DNA of 64,000 nucleotides from an uncultured Devosia sp. (GTDB lineage Bacteria; Pseudomonadota; Alphaproteobacteria; Rhizobiales; Devosiaceae), in contig NZ_CAMLHM010000009.1 of the NCBI RefSeq assembly GCF_946479885.1, positions 1 through 64,000 of the forward strand, read 5' to 3'. The notes beneath the pieces are model-generated. The model searched no databases. It worked only from the letters and a program-made list of their open reading frames with translations, and was not told the origin of the DNA. A program made the position numbers and the translations under genes. Positions 21,479 to 32,518 of the stretch are shown here, piece after piece. Within the stretch, counting starts at the first letter, position 1. Every line of letters starts with the position of its first letter.

Positions 21479-22320
21479 TGGCCGCAGCCTCCAAGAAACG
21501 CCAGCCGGTCCTCTCCCCCGTCCAGTGGCTGACGCTGGTCATCGTGGCCGCCTTCGTCATCGTGCCGTTTTACACCACCGCCCTGGGTGGCTTCAAAGAG
21601 ATCGGCGAGTTGCGGGTCAATCCGTTCGGGCTGCCCGCCAGCTGGGATCCGGTGCGCTTCATCGAAATCCTGGGTGGCCCGCGCTACTTTTCCTCGCTCG
21701 GCAATTCGTTCCTGATCGCGGCGGGCACGGTGGTCCTGTCCACGCTGGTGGCATCCATGACCGCCTTTGCCCTGGCCCATATCAAGTTCTTCGGCAGCAA
21801 GTTCATCCTGGGCTATCTCATGCTGGGCCTGCTGTTTCCCACTGCCACCGGCATCCTGCCGCTCTTCATCAAGATGCGGGACCTTGGCATGCTCGACAGC
21901 AAGTGGGGCATCATCATCGTGCAGGTGGCGTTCAGCGTGTCCTTCTCGGTGCTGCTGTTCCACAATTTCTTCAAGGAGCTGCCAAAGGAGCTGGTCGACG
22001 CCGCGCGCATGGACAATTGCGGCTACATCAAAATCTACTGGTATGTGACCCTGCCGCTCAGCCTGCCCATCATCGCTACCGTCGGCGTGTTCAATTTCGT
22101 CGGTAGCTGGAACAGCTTCCTCTTGCCGCTGATCGTCCTCAACAGCGAGGACAAATATACCTGGCCGCTCGGCATCATGCAGTTCCAGGGCCAGTATGGC
22201 TCGGACTGGCCGCGCATCCTGGCCTTCCTGACGCTCTCGATCATGCCCGCCATTGCCTTCTTCCTGCTGGCGCAGCGCTACATCATCTCAGGCCTGACCG
22301 GTGGCGCCGTGAAGGGCTGA
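21478..22320 (+). CDS. Carbohydrate ABC transporter permease (MalG type)
   Basis: 280 residues with six predicted membrane segments. The EAA motif is ELVDAARMDNCGYIKIYWYV, and the C-terminus ends with a QRYIISGLTGGAVKG tail typical of MalG-type subunits. It is coupled to the preceding permease by a TGATG overlap. It forms the membrane channel with the MalF-type subunit and works with the ATPase encoded at 17719-18798. Confidence 0.93.
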   Translation: MAAASKKRQPVLSPVQWLTLVIVAAFVIVPFYTTALGGFKEIGELRVNPFGLPASWDPVRFIEILGGPRYFSSLGNSFLIAAGTVVLSTLVASMTAFALAHIKFFGSKFILGYLMLGLLFPTATGILPLFIKMRDLGMLDSKWGIIIVQVAFSVSFSVLLFHNFFKELPKELVDAARMDNCGYIKIYWYVTLPLSLPIIATVGVFNFVGSWNSFLLPLIVLNSEDKYTWPLGIMQFQGQYGSDWPRILAFLTLSIMPAIAFFLLAQRYIISGLTGGAVKG

Positions 22321-22348
22321 CGCCGACGGCGCTGCCACCTGCATCCCC

Positions 22349-22368
22349 GCCCGGCGCCACTGCCGGGC
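22349..22368 (+). terminator. Hairpin after the CUT1 operon
   Basis: A 7-bp stem GCCCGGC/GCCGGGC with a 6-nt loop lies 28 nt after the last permease gene. G/C-rich with no T-run; probable end of the transporter message. Confidence 0.5.
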
Positions 22369-22448
22369 GTCGGCACCACCCCCACCAGAGGGTGGCCCCA
22401 CCGGGCGCATTCTGCCAAGCTGGCGAAAACTGGTGGGAGAGCCCGATC

Positions 22449-23438
22449 ATGAGTTTCCGCGCGCTGGTGACCGACAAGGATGCGGACGGCAACGTCGCCT
22501 CGTCCGTGCAGATGCTGGCCGATGATCGCCTGCCCGACGGCAATGTCACGGTCGATATCGAATGGGCCGGTCTCAACTACAAGGATGGGCTGTGCCTCAC
22601 CGGCGGGGGCGGGCTGGTGCGCGCCTATCCCCATGTCGCCGGCATCGACTTTGCCGGCACGGTGCGCGACAGCCAGGACCATCGCTATGTGCCGGGGCAG
22701 GCGGTGGTGCTGACCGGCTGGCGCGTCGGCGAGACGCAGTGGGGCGGCTATGCCGAGCGCGCCAAGGTCAATGCCGACTGGCTGGTGCCGCTGCCAAAGG
22801 GCCTGACGACGCGCGACGCGATGATCGTGGGAACGGCGGGCCTTACTGCCATGCTGTCCATCGACCGGCTGGAAGCGGCCGGACTGAAGCCAGGAACCGG
22901 CGAGGTGCTGGTGACCGGCGCCGCGGGTGGCGTGGGCAGTATCGCCACCGCGTTGCTGGCCCGGCTCGGCTATCAGGTCGCGGCGCTCTCCGGCCGGCCG
23001 CAGCATGGCGAGGCCTTGATGGCCCTGGGCGCCGCCAGCATCATCGATCGCACTGCGTTTCTCGCGCAGCCCGACAAGCCTTTGGAATCGGCGCGCTGGG
23101 ATGCTGCCATTGACTGCGTCGGCGGCAAGGTCTTGGGAAAGCTGCTCAAGCAGGTGAAATATGGTGGCGCCGTTGCCAGCCTTGGCAATGCCGGGGGCAT
23201 CGCGCTCGAGACCAATGTGCTGCCGTTTATCCTGCGGGGGGTGACGCTGATCGGCATCGATAGCGTCATGCAGCCCTATGCGACGCGGATGGCGGCGTGG
23301 AAGCGGATTGCCGAGACGTTTGATGTGGCGGCCTATGGCGAGCTGGTGCGCGAGGTGGGGCTGGAAGAACTGCCCGGCGCGGCAGCGGAGATTTTGGCAG
23401 GCGCGGTCAAGGGGCGCGTGCTGGTGAAGGTAGGCTAG
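22449..23438 (+). CDS. acuI: Acrylyl-CoA reductase / YhdH-type quinone oxidoreductase
   Basis: 329 residues of the medium-chain reductase family without catalytic zinc ligands. NYKDGLCLTG, HVAGIDFAGTV, GWRVGETQWGGYAE and the Rossmann loop VTGAAGGVGSIA match AcuI/YhdH, NADPH-dependent reductases of acrylyl-CoA that detoxify this intermediate of 3-hydroxypropionate and DMSP metabolism. The ATG is preceded by GGGAGAG. It is monocistronic; a large palindromic repeat follows. The specific acrylyl-CoA role is known for family members and inferred here. Confidence 0.88.
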   Translation: MSFRALVTDKDADGNVASSVQMLADDRLPDGNVTVDIEWAGLNYKDGLCLTGGGGLVRAYPHVAGIDFAGTVRDSQDHRYVPGQAVVLTGWRVGETQWGGYAERAKVNADWLVPLPKGLTTRDAMIVGTAGLTAMLSIDRLEAAGLKPGTGEVLVTGAAGGVGSIATALLARLGYQVAALSGRPQHGEALMALGAASIIDRTAFLAQPDKPLESARWDAAIDCVGGKVLGKLLKQVKYGGAVASLGNAGGIALETNVLPFILRGVTLIGIDSVMQPYATRMAAWKRIAETFDVAAYGELVREVGLEELPGAAAEILAGAVKGRVLVKVG

Positions 23439-23459
23439 CGGCGAAGGCGCGTCGTCGTG

Positions 23460-23581
23460 GGATACCCCCTCCTAACCTCCCCCTGATAGGGGGAGGAACA
23501 GATCGCGTCTGTGGCGCAATCTTCGACAACCACCGGCCGGATTCCTCCCCCTTTTCAGGGGGAGGTTAGGAGGGGGTATCC
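23460..23581. repeat. 27-bp perfect inverted repeat with inner hairpins (R1)
   Basis: The arms at 23460-23486 and 23555-23581 are exact reverse complements over 27 bp. Each side also contains its own hairpin (CCTCCCCCT-GAT-AGGGGGAGG on the left and CCTCCCCC-N6-GGGGGAGG on the right). It fills the space between acuI and the convergent ABC exporter and belongs to the CTCCCC/GGGGAG family seen at five other places in the window. Confidence 0.85.
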
Positions 23582-23591
23582 TTCCTGCCTT

Positions 23592-25469
<1,878 letters not shown>

Positions 25470-25540
25470 ATCAGGATGATAGCGGGGGCTAAGGACGGGG
25501 CAAACTAAATTTGCGGCAATCTATCCCGCCCACCGCGCGT

Positions 25541-25652
25541 TACCTCCCCCTTGACGGGGGAGGCTAGGAGGGGGTGGAGTTTAGCCCCCATATCGGGGCC
25601 AAACGTTCCCCACCCTTGATCCCTCCCCGCAAGGGGGAGGGTGTCGACTGAG
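25541..25652. repeat. CTCCCC/GGGGAG repeat block (R2)
   Basis: The left part has CCTCCCCC-TTGAC-GGGGGAGG plus a CTAGGAGGGGGT segment as in R1. The right part (about 25603-25652) is the reverse complement of the roughly 50-bp unit at 27215 and 56111, with the same GTCGAC site. It lies between the ABC exporter and the aldo/keto reductase genes. Confidence 0.8.
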
Positions 25653-25663
25653 ATTGCAGTCGA

Positions 25664-26653
25664 TCAATACCGCTCGAAGGCCTTGGGCTTGTTGCCCATG
25701 ATGGCTTCGATCTTCTCAATCACATCTGGCGTCAGCTTGGCCTTGGACTTCAGCGCCGACAGGTTGTCCGCCAGCTGCGCCTTCTTGGACGCGCCCAGGA
25801 TGACCGTCGAGACATGGGGGTTGCTAAGGCACCAGAGCAGAGCCAGGTGATGCACCGGCAGGCCGACGTCCTTGGCCAGAGCTGCCAGCTGCTTGATCGT
25901 CTCGAGCTTCCGCTTGCCCTCTTCGCTGGTCCATTCTTTCTTGAGCCACTCATAGCCCGGCAGGTTCATGCGGCTGTCGGCGGGGATGCCATCGTTGTAC
26001 TTGCCGGTGAGCGCGCCCGAAGCCAGCGGCGACCAGATCGTGGTGCCCAGGCCCATCAGGTCATAGAGCGGCAGATAGTCGTGCTCGACCTTTTCGCGGA
26101 CGAAGAGGTTATATTGCGGCTGTTCCATCTGCGGGCCGATGAGGTTGTTGGCGCGCGCGAAGGCCCAGGCTTCGGTGAGCTGCTGGGCGTTCCACTCCGA
26201 CGTCCCCCAATAGAGCACCTTGCCCTGGGTGATCAGGTTATTCATCGCCCAGACGGTCTCTTCGATCGGCGTATCGATATCGGGGCGGTGGCAGAAATAG
26301 AGGTCGAGATAGTCCACGCGCAGGCGCTTGAGCGCGGCATGGGCGGCTTCGGTCACATGCTTGCGGCTCAGGCCCTTCTGCGTCGGCTTGCTGCCGCCCC
26401 AGAACACCTTGGACGACACGGCATAGCTGTCGCGGCTCCAGCCGAGCTTGCTGAGTGCCGCGCCCATCAGCGCTTCCGATTCACCGGCCTCATAGCCTTC
26501 GGCATTGTCGAAGAAGTTGACACCTTCGTCATAGGCCAGGCCCATCAGGTCGAGCGCGTCCTTCTCGTCCACCTGCTTGGAGAAGGTGACCCAGCTTCCG
26601 AGCGACAGTTCGCTGACCTTGAGGCCAGATTTGCCCAAGCGACGATATTCCAT
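25664..26653 (-). CDS. Aldo/keto reductase, potassium-channel beta-subunit-like
   Basis: 329 residues. Tetrad: Asp49 and Tyr54 (FFDNAEGYEAGESE), Lys82 (SSKVFWG) and the His of DLYFCHRPD. The FDNAE and CHRPD variants and the NPHVSTVILGASK loop mark the AKR6 group that includes Kv-beta subunits and bacterial YghZ-like methylglyoxal reductases. It binds NADPH; no channel subunit is nearby, so a free-standing aldehyde reductase is more likely. No operon partner: a repeat follows and a divergent VOC gene precedes. Confidence 0.92.
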   Translation of the reverse strand: MEYRRLGKSGLKVSELSLGSWVTFSKQVDEKDALDLMGLAYDEGVNFFDNAEGYEAGESEALMGAALSKLGWSRDSYAVSSKVFWGGSKPTQKGLSRKHVTEAAHAALKRLRVDYLDLYFCHRPDIDTPIEETVWAMNNLITQGKVLYWGTSEWNAQQLTEAWAFARANNLIGPQMEQPQYNLFVREKVEHDYLPLYDLMGLGTTIWSPLASGALTGKYNDGIPADSRMNLPGYEWLKKEWTSEEGKRKLETIKQLAALAKDVGLPVHHLALLWCLSNPHVSTVILGASKKAQLADNLSALKSKAKLTPDVIEKIEAIMGNKPKAFERY

Positions 26654-26824
26654 GACACTGTTCCTGATGGTTTGCGGCCGCCGGCCGCCCTGCGATTCAT
26701 CGGCAGTTGCCGATGGAGTAACGCTAATACTGCGTGGCGACGTGTCTGTAAAGCCGTGGCACGAACGTCATTGAACCAGGACGGACGCCATCGCGTTCGT
26801 TGAGCAAAGCGGAAGGACAGGACC

Positions 26825-27199
26825 ATGCTGAAAGACAAGGACTCATCGGCCATCGTCGCGGTCAGCAATATCGCCGCCGCCCGCGGTTTCTATGTCGATA
26901 CGCTCGGCCTCGAGCCTGATCAGGACGATGCCACCATGCTGGTCCTCAAGACCGGCCGCACCAGGCTGGTCGTCTACGTCTCCGACTATGCCGGAACCAA
27001 CAAGGCCAATGCCGTCGCCTGGGGCGTGGGCGAGGAGATCGAGGCCATCGTCTCGGCCCTCCTGGGCAAGGGCGTCGCCTTCGAGCACTACCCGGACATG
27101 GGCATGGACTATGCCGGCGGCATCCATTCGAACGGCGGCTTCAAGGGCGCCTGGCTGAAAGATCCCGACGGCAACATATTGCATTTCAACAACATGTAG
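26825..27199 (+). CDS. VOC-family (glyoxalase/bleomycin resistance-like) protein
   Basis: 124 residues forming one vicinal-oxygen-chelate domain: SNIAAARGFYVDTLGLEPD at the N-terminus and KGAWLKDPDGNILHFNNM at the C-terminus, the latter holding the conserved glutamate-equivalent region. The family covers lyases, dioxygenases and antibiotic-binding proteins; short forms like this usually dimerise. It is divergent from a methylglyoxal-reductase-like aldo/keto reductase, which could suggest aldehyde detoxification, but that is only a hint. Confidence 0.88.
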   Translation: MLKDKDSSAIVAVSNIAAARGFYVDTLGLEPDQDDATMLVLKTGRTRLVVYVSDYAGTNKANAVAWGVGEEIEAIVSALLGKGVAFEHYPDMGMDYAGGIHSNGGFKGAWLKDPDGNILHFNNM

Positions 27200-27214
27200 G
27201 CGTGACGGTCGGAA

Positions 27215-27357
27215 CTCTCAGTCGACACCCTCCCCCTTGCGGGGAGGGATCAAGGGTGGGGGATGTTTGGCCCGCGTGTCGGTGGCTCGCCCACCGCCAG
27301 CGTCGCTAGGCGCCAAGCTCTCCCGCTCTCCCCGCAAGGGGGAGGGTGTGTCGACTG
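27215..27357. repeat. CTCCCC/GGGGAG repeat pair with GTCGAC ends (R3)
   Basis: The left unit starts at 27215 with CTCTCAGTCGACACCC and runs about 50 bp. A reverse-complement partial unit lies at 27328-27357, differing by a 2-bp TG insertion. The two arms could pair into a long stem. It lies between the VOC gene and the convergent HAD gene. Confidence 0.85.
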
Positions 27358-27371
27358 CGGGCTCCGTGCCG

Positions 27372-28076
27372 CTACGGCCGCTCCCGGAGGAACCGCGCCA
27401 GATCATCCGTGATGTGGTGCACATGCGGGCCGACGGCGCGGCCCAGTTCCCAGGCTTCGACCTGTTCATGGGCAAAGTCTTCGCCGGCGACCACCTGCAC
27501 GGTGGCCATGCCCACTTCATGGGGCACGACGAGGTTCTTCTCGAGGTCGTCGAACATGACAGCCGTGGTCGGGTCGATGCCGTGCAGCGTGAGGAACCCG
27601 TCATAGGCCGCCTTGTGCGGCTTGGGCAGGAAGGTCATGGCGCGGATATCGTGCACATGCTCGAAAATGTCGTCGCAGCCGAGGCGCCGCAGCACCGCGC
27701 GGGCGTGGCCGGTATCGCCATTGGTGAGGATGAACTTGCGGCCGGGCAGGGCGCGAATCGCATCCACCAGGTCCGGATGGGCATCGACCGGCGAATAGTC
27801 GATGGCATGGACGGTGTTGAGGAAATGGTCCGGGTCGATCTCGTGCCGCAGCATCAACCCGTTCAACGTCGTGCCATAGTCCCGATAATAGCTCTTCTGC
27901 AGGTCGCGGGCCGCCTCGAAATCGAGCTTGGTCACGTCCATCACATAGCTGGTGATGCGCGTATCGATCTGGGCAAACAGGTTGCAGCTGCGCGGATAGA
28001 GGGTGTTGTCGAGGTCGAACACCCAATCGGTAATGTGGCTGAGACTGCGCGGTGCAGGGGACGTCATGTCGTTCAT
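27372..28076 (-). CDS. HAD-family pyrimidine 5'-nucleotidase
   Basis: 234 residues. Motif I is DWVFDLDNTLYP, motif II the FILTNGD segment, motif III the Lys in PKPHKAAYDGF and motif IV the FDDLEKN acidic pair. This matches the pyrimidine 5'-nucleotidase (SDT1-like) group, which removes phosphate from UMP/CMP and related nucleotides. In rhizobial genomes a gene of this type usually follows argB; here argB lies 11 kb away on the same strand, suggesting the block was split by insertions. Confidence 0.9.
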   Translation of the reverse strand: MNDMTSPAPRSLSHITDWVFDLDNTLYPRSCNLFAQIDTRITSYVMDVTKLDFEAARDLQKSYYRDYGTTLNGLMLRHEIDPDHFLNTVHAIDYSPVDAHPDLVDAIRALPGRKFILTNGDTGHARAVLRRLGCDDIFEHVHDIRAMTFLPKPHKAAYDGFLTLHGIDPTTAVMFDDLEKNLVVPHEVGMATVQVVAGEDFAHEQVEAWELGRAVGPHVHHITDDLARFLRERP

Positions 28077-28122
28077 GGTCGAGACAATATAGTGCAGAAT
28101 CCTGAACGATTCACGTCAAGCG

Positions 28123-29292
28123 TTAGGGAGCGTCAGGTCGGGGTGGTTCGTTAGCGGTGAAAGTGGGACCGAGCAGCGGGACAATAGCAGTCTTGGCGTT
28201 CGTCGCGGCGAACATGAGCGAGATGAATGTGACGGGCGCCGGAGGATCAATCCGCGCCTCCAGGCTGGACGGTTCGGCCAGGAACGCGCGCAGCGCCGGA
28301 CGAACCAGTACCGCCAACGCCGGAGCACCGAAGGCTTCTATCACGGTCATCCCCGCCTGTTCAGCCTCAGCCAGAACGGCCTCGCGGTCGCCTCGCTCAT
28401 CGGTCAAATAATCGATGACTTCCTTGAGGAGAGGGCCGGCCTCGATACGAACACTGGCGTCGTCAACGACGATCCCCATCAAGGCGCTAGCGAGTGCCTG
28501 GAGAAAGTCGGGGCCGGCCTTCGGCACGGCGATAAGCTTCTCCACCTTGTCCCGGGTCAAACCGCTGACGACAACTTCGGCCTGTGATGCGCCCAATTCG
28601 TCAACGCTGGCATGGTTGGTATAGGTGGCAAGGCCACTATCCTTCCAGACGATTGAATGGCTGTAGTCGAACGGAAGTTCGTCCACCTCTAACGCAACCA
28701 GAGTTTCGACAAAGGTATTGGGTTCCTGCGAAGCGTCCTGCAGGTCGATCGTCATGCCTTTGACAGAAGCCGACATTGCCAGAGCGGTAAGGGCCTCGCC
28801 GGTGAATGTCGGCTCGATTTTGATCGAGAGGTCTTTGATAGGCCTCATTGCGAAATAGCGCCAGGTGAATAGGTCCGCATGTAAAGAGAAGGAAGGAAAC
28901 GTTCCATCCGCACCGGATTCACCCGGCACCGCATAGCCGGTCAGCGAGAAGTCCTTCAATTTTGCCGTGACAACCTCGGTCGAGTGGTCACGAAGGACGA
29001 TCTCCGGCGCTGTGATGGACTCCACGACATAGCCGCCGTCAGGCTGCATCGCTATGCCGGCAAAGGTAAATTGCCCTTCGAAAACGTACGTCGTGTCCCC
29101 AAACTTTACGCCCACATTGTCCACGACCACAGCGTCGCCCTCGGCCCTGGCGCGGCCGAGATACGTCAGGCCCCCGACCCCGGCGGTCTCAACACGCTGC
29201 GCAAAGGCTTCGGCGTCGATCGCGAAAGCGGGGATAGCCGCCAGCGCCAGGCCCGCGCCGAACAAAGCACCCAGTATCTGCTTGCGCGACAT
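28123..29292 (-). CDS. Exported protein of unknown function, paralogue A
   Basis: 389 residues with a signal peptide (about 24 residues, ending PAFA). The mature part is rich in beta-strand-like alternation, with no cysteine cluster or known enzyme motif. It is homologous to the next upstream gene's product: compare FEGQFTFAGIAMQPDGGYV here with FDTALTFSGVTENADGSYM there, and the C-terminal FLAEPSSLEARIDPPAP with FLDDPKSLEVKVAPPSP. The two start with similar mature ends (IDAEAFAQRV and LEAQAFADRI). Codon use looks less G/C-biased than in neighbours. Probably periplasmic; function unknown. Confidence 0.85.
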   Translation of the reverse strand: MSRKQILGALFGAGLALAAIPAFAIDAEAFAQRVETAGVGGLTYLGRARAEGDAVVVDNVGVKFGDTTYVFEGQFTFAGIAMQPDGGYVVESITAPEIVLRDHSTEVVTAKLKDFSLTGYAVPGESGADGTFPSFSLHADLFTWRYFAMRPIKDLSIKIEPTFTGEALTALAMSASVKGMTIDLQDASQEPNTFVETLVALEVDELPFDYSHSIVWKDSGLATYTNHASVDELGASQAEVVVSGLTRDKVEKLIAVPKAGPDFLQALASALMGIVVDDASVRIEAGPLLKEVIDYLTDERGDREAVLAEAEQAGMTVIEAFGAPALAVLVRPALRAFLAEPSSLEARIDPPAPVTFISLMFAATNAKTAIVPLLGPTFTANEPPRPDAP

Positions 29293-29371
29293 AACATTCT
29301 CCCCCAGGTGCCCACATTCTCATCGCCTGAAGCGCCACCATTTCGCAAGTGGGCACCCCCACCAAAAGCAA

Positions 29372-29398
29372 AAGGCGGCGCCGGGATGGCGCCGCCTT
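29372..29398 (-). terminator. Rho-independent terminator of the paralogue B gene
   Basis: An 11-bp perfect stem AAGGCGGCGCC/GGCGCCGCCTT with a 5-nt loop. On the minus strand it is followed by TTTTGCTTTT, a good termination signal. It separates paralogue B from paralogue A, so the two genes are probably transcribed separately. Confidence 0.8.
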
Positions 29399-29422
29399 CA
29401 AAGTGTTGATCGAACGAGCTGA

Positions 29423-30664
29423 TTACTCAGCCGCGGTGTTGGCTTGGACGGCCAGGCCCAGAGCGGCGATGAGGCCTTCGGGGTTGGCGGCAGCCGCCAT
29501 CAGCACCAGCAGCGGGGTCGGCGAGGGCGGAGCCACCTTGACTTCGAGGCTCTTGGGGTCGTCGAGGAAGGTCGAGACCGGCGGCACGACGAGGTCGTTG
29601 AGCGCGGGAATGCCCGACTCGGCCAGCATCATCGGCAGCATCGACTTGAGGCCTTCCACGAACGTGGCGCGGTCGGCGCCCGACTGGGCGGCGAAGAAGT
29701 CGAGCAGCTTGGGAGCAAGGCCGGCATCGTCATAGCGCACCGAAGCGCCGATGATCGACACGCCCTGCATGATGGCCATGCCCTGCATCATCTGCGCCTG
29801 TGCCTGCTCTTCCGTCGGCTCGGCGCCCATCGAGGCCTGCATGGCGTAGATCTGGTCGAGCACTGCGGGGGTGAAGCCCGAAATGTCGGTGGTGATGTTG
29901 AACGCGCCGATATCGGCGAAGTCGAACAGGAACTCGCCGATGGTCATGTGGCCATCAGCCATCGACCAGGTGAAGTCCCCGGTGACGTCGCCGGAAATGG
30001 AGGTGAGGCCCAGGGCTTCGATGACGGCGCCGGCCGACGGATCTTCTTCGCTCACGGTGCTCAGATCGGCGGTGATGCCTGATATAGCCAGGGACGAGGT
30101 CAGGTCGGTCAGCTCGGTCGAGCCGTGCTGCGGATTGAAGGTGGAGCCGGCTTCGATCGAGTCGATCGAGATGACTTCCTCGCCATCGCGGGTGATCGAC
30201 AGCGCGCCGGTCGAGAAGCTCTCATAGAGCTGCATCAGGCCGATCGCGGGAACCGGGCTGCCGGCGGGCAGGTAGAAGCCGTCGACACGGATATCGACCA
30301 GGCTCACATGGCCGGTCGGCTCTTCGGCGAAATCGGTGTCGATGTCGGGAATGGTCAGCGATTCAGCCATGTAGCTGCCATCGGCATTTTCGGTAACGCC
30401 CGAGAAGGTGAGCGCGGTGTCAAAGGTCAAGGTTTCCATGCCAGCGTCGGGCGTGGAGACGACCGAGATGCTGCCGCCATCGATGGTGATGGTGTTCCCG
30501 TCCAGGGTGGCTTCACCCAGGGTCACGTTGTAACCGATGGTCTTGTAGACCTCGATGATGCGGTCGGCGAAAGCCTGCGCTTCGAGCGCATTGGCCTGGC
30601 CCATCAGCACGGCAGTGGCCACGCCGCCAAGCAGCATCGTGGTAGCAATTTTGGTGATCTTCAT
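29423..30664 (-). CDS. Exported protein of unknown function, paralogue B
   Basis: 413 residues. The signal peptide (about 27 residues) ends at QANA. The open frame continues upstream, but GGAGAAG directly before this ATG and the signal peptide fix the start. It is homologous along its length to the neighbouring paralogue A and slightly longer because of a Met/Gln-rich insertion (EEQAQAQMMQGMAIMQG). Residues are acidic and poor in Cys. The repeated DGxxxxID and strand-like segments suggest a beta-rich periplasmic or surface protein. No characterised family recognised. Confidence 0.87.
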   Translation of the reverse strand: MKITKIATTMLLGGVATAVLMGQANALEAQAFADRIIEVYKTIGYNVTLGEATLDGNTITIDGGSISVVSTPDAGMETLTFDTALTFSGVTENADGSYMAESLTIPDIDTDFAEEPTGHVSLVDIRVDGFYLPAGSPVPAIGLMQLYESFSTGALSITRDGEEVISIDSIEAGSTFNPQHGSTELTDLTSSLAISGITADLSTVSEEDPSAGAVIEALGLTSISGDVTGDFTWSMADGHMTIGEFLFDFADIGAFNITTDISGFTPAVLDQIYAMQASMGAEPTEEQAQAQMMQGMAIMQGVSIIGASVRYDDAGLAPKLLDFFAAQSGADRATFVEGLKSMLPMMLAESGIPALNDLVVPPVSTFLDDPKSLEVKVAPPSPTPLLVLMAAAANPEGLIAALGLAVQANTAAE

Positions 30665-30849
30665 CGACTTCTCCGGCTTTGTTTGTTTTGCTTTGGCGGG
30701 GCAGGCGCTGAACAGTAGAGTAGGGCCCATCTCCCCCGCAGATGGCCCCTTGTCCGATGATTTGCAATAGAATCCGCCGCTGTTGCGGCCCAAGATTTCT
30801 ATTGTCGGTTTATTGCGACATAACGATGTACCGCAGATGAACGTCCCGT

Positions 30850-32373
30850 TCACCCGCGTTCATGATCGAGAAACTGCCGATAGGCGGGGTTATTGGTCTC
30901 ATCCCAATAGGGAAAGCCGATGGCGTCGATATGGGCGATGAAGTCATCTCGCGTCGCCTCCGGCACCTGCACGCCGACCAGCACGCGCCCGTAGTCGGCG
31001 CCGTGATTGCGATAGTGGAACAGCGAGATGTTCCACTCGTCATTGAGCCCTTCAAGGAATTTGAGCAACGCCCCCGGCCTTTCGGGAAACTGGAAGCGAT
31101 AGACCACCTCGTCATTGAGGTCGCTGACCCTTCCGCCCACCATGTGGCGGACATGCAGCTTGGCCACCTCGTTGTCGGTGAGGTCGGTGACCTTGAGGCC
31201 CTGCCCCTCGAGCAGGTTGATGATCTCGAGCTTTTCGGCGTCGCCGCGCGTCAGCTTGATGCCGACGAAAATCTTGGCGCTGGCGCCATGGGCAAAGCGA
31301 TAGTTGAACTCGGTGATCGAGCGCTGGCCCAAAAGGCGGATGAAGGCGCGATAGCTGCCGGGGCGCTCCGGGATTTCGACGCTGAACAAAGCCTCGGCCC
31401 GCTCGCCGATCTCGGCCCGTTCCGCCACATATCGCAGGCGGTCGAAATTGACATTGGCGCCCGAATTGATCGCGATCAGCGCGCCGGCGGGCGCCTCGCC
31501 CCGTTCCACCTGCCGCCGCAATCCGGCCAGTGCCAGCGCGCCGGCCGGCTCGGCAATGGCCCGCATGTCGTCGAAGATATCCTTGATCGCCGCGCAGATT
31601 TCGTCGGCGGTCACGGTGACGATATCGTCGAGCAATTCGCGGCACAGCCGGAATGTCTCGGTGCCCACCTGCCGCACGGCCACGCCATCGGCGAAGAGCC
31701 CGACCTGGTCGAGCGCCACTGGATGGCCCGCCGCGATAGCGGCCTTCATGCTCGCCGCTTCCTCGGGCTCGACACCGATGACACGGATATCGGGGCGCAG
31801 GAACTTGACGAAGGCCGCGATCCCGGCCGCCAGCCCGCCGCCGCCGACCGGCACGTAGATGGCGCCTATATCGCCCGGATGCTGCCGCAGCAACTCCATG
31901 CCGATAGTGCCCTGGCCGGCAATGACATCGGGGTCGTCGAACGGATGCACCACCACATAGCCGTGCTTATCGGCCAGCTCGGCGGCATGGGCGCGGGCGG
32001 CGTCGAACCCGTCGCCGAACAGCACCACTTCGCCGCCCAGCCGGCGCACGGCGCCCACCTTGATGATCGGTGTCGTGGTGGGCATCACCACCACGGCGCG
32101 AATGCCCAGGCGCGTCGCGGACAGCGCCACGCCCTGGGCATGGTTGCCGGCCGAAGCGCAGATGACGCCGCGGGCCCGCTCCTCGGCCGTGAGCTGCGCG
32201 ATGCGATTGTGGGCGCCGCGGATCTTGAACGAGAAAACCGGCTGCATGTCCTCGCGCTTGAGCAGCACCTCTGCCCCCAGCCGCGCCGACAGCAGGTTCA
32301 TGGTCTCGAGCGGCGTCTGCTCGGCCACTTCATAGACCGAGGAGGTAAGAATGCGGCGGACATAGTCCTGCAT
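30850..32373 (-). CDS. ilvA: Threonine ammonia-lyase (threonine deaminase)
   Basis: 507 residues. The PLP lysine is Lys50 in SFKIRGAHNR; the glycine-rich phosphate loop VPVGGGGLAAGIA, SAGNHAQGVA and NSGANVNFDRLRYVAERAEIG follow. Two ACT-like regulatory domains occupy the last 170 residues, as in biosynthetic IlvA, which makes 2-oxobutanoate for isoleucine and is feedback-inhibited by isoleucine. The ATG beginning MQDYVRRI is chosen since the usual N-terminus starts here and GGAG precedes it. Divergent from a small flavin/deazaflavin-type protein gene. Confidence 0.95.
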   Translation of the reverse strand: MQDYVRRILTSSVYEVAEQTPLETMNLLSARLGAEVLLKREDMQPVFSFKIRGAHNRIAQLTAEERARGVICASAGNHAQGVALSATRLGIRAVVVMPTTTPIIKVGAVRRLGGEVVLFGDGFDAARAHAAELADKHGYVVVHPFDDPDVIAGQGTIGMELLRQHPGDIGAIYVPVGGGGLAAGIAAFVKFLRPDIRVIGVEPEEAASMKAAIAAGHPVALDQVGLFADGVAVRQVGTETFRLCRELLDDIVTVTADEICAAIKDIFDDMRAIAEPAGALALAGLRRQVERGEAPAGALIAINSGANVNFDRLRYVAERAEIGERAEALFSVEIPERPGSYRAFIRLLGQRSITEFNYRFAHGASAKIFVGIKLTRGDAEKLEIINLLEGQGLKVTDLTDNEVAKLHVRHMVGGRVSDLNDEVVYRFQFPERPGALLKFLEGLNDEWNISLFHYRNHGADYGRVLVGVQVPEATRDDFIAHIDAIGFPYWDETNNPAYRQFLDHERG

Positions 32374-32518
32374 GGCGGGGCACTCCGGTGTTCTGCCCGG
32401 AGGGACGCCGCGGCGGCGCATTTGTCAACTGCATGCTGACGCCCCATATCCGGCTTGACCCCACATACCGCCGATGGAACTATCGGCAATCGACGATGAA
32501 AGGTTTCAGGGAACAAGC

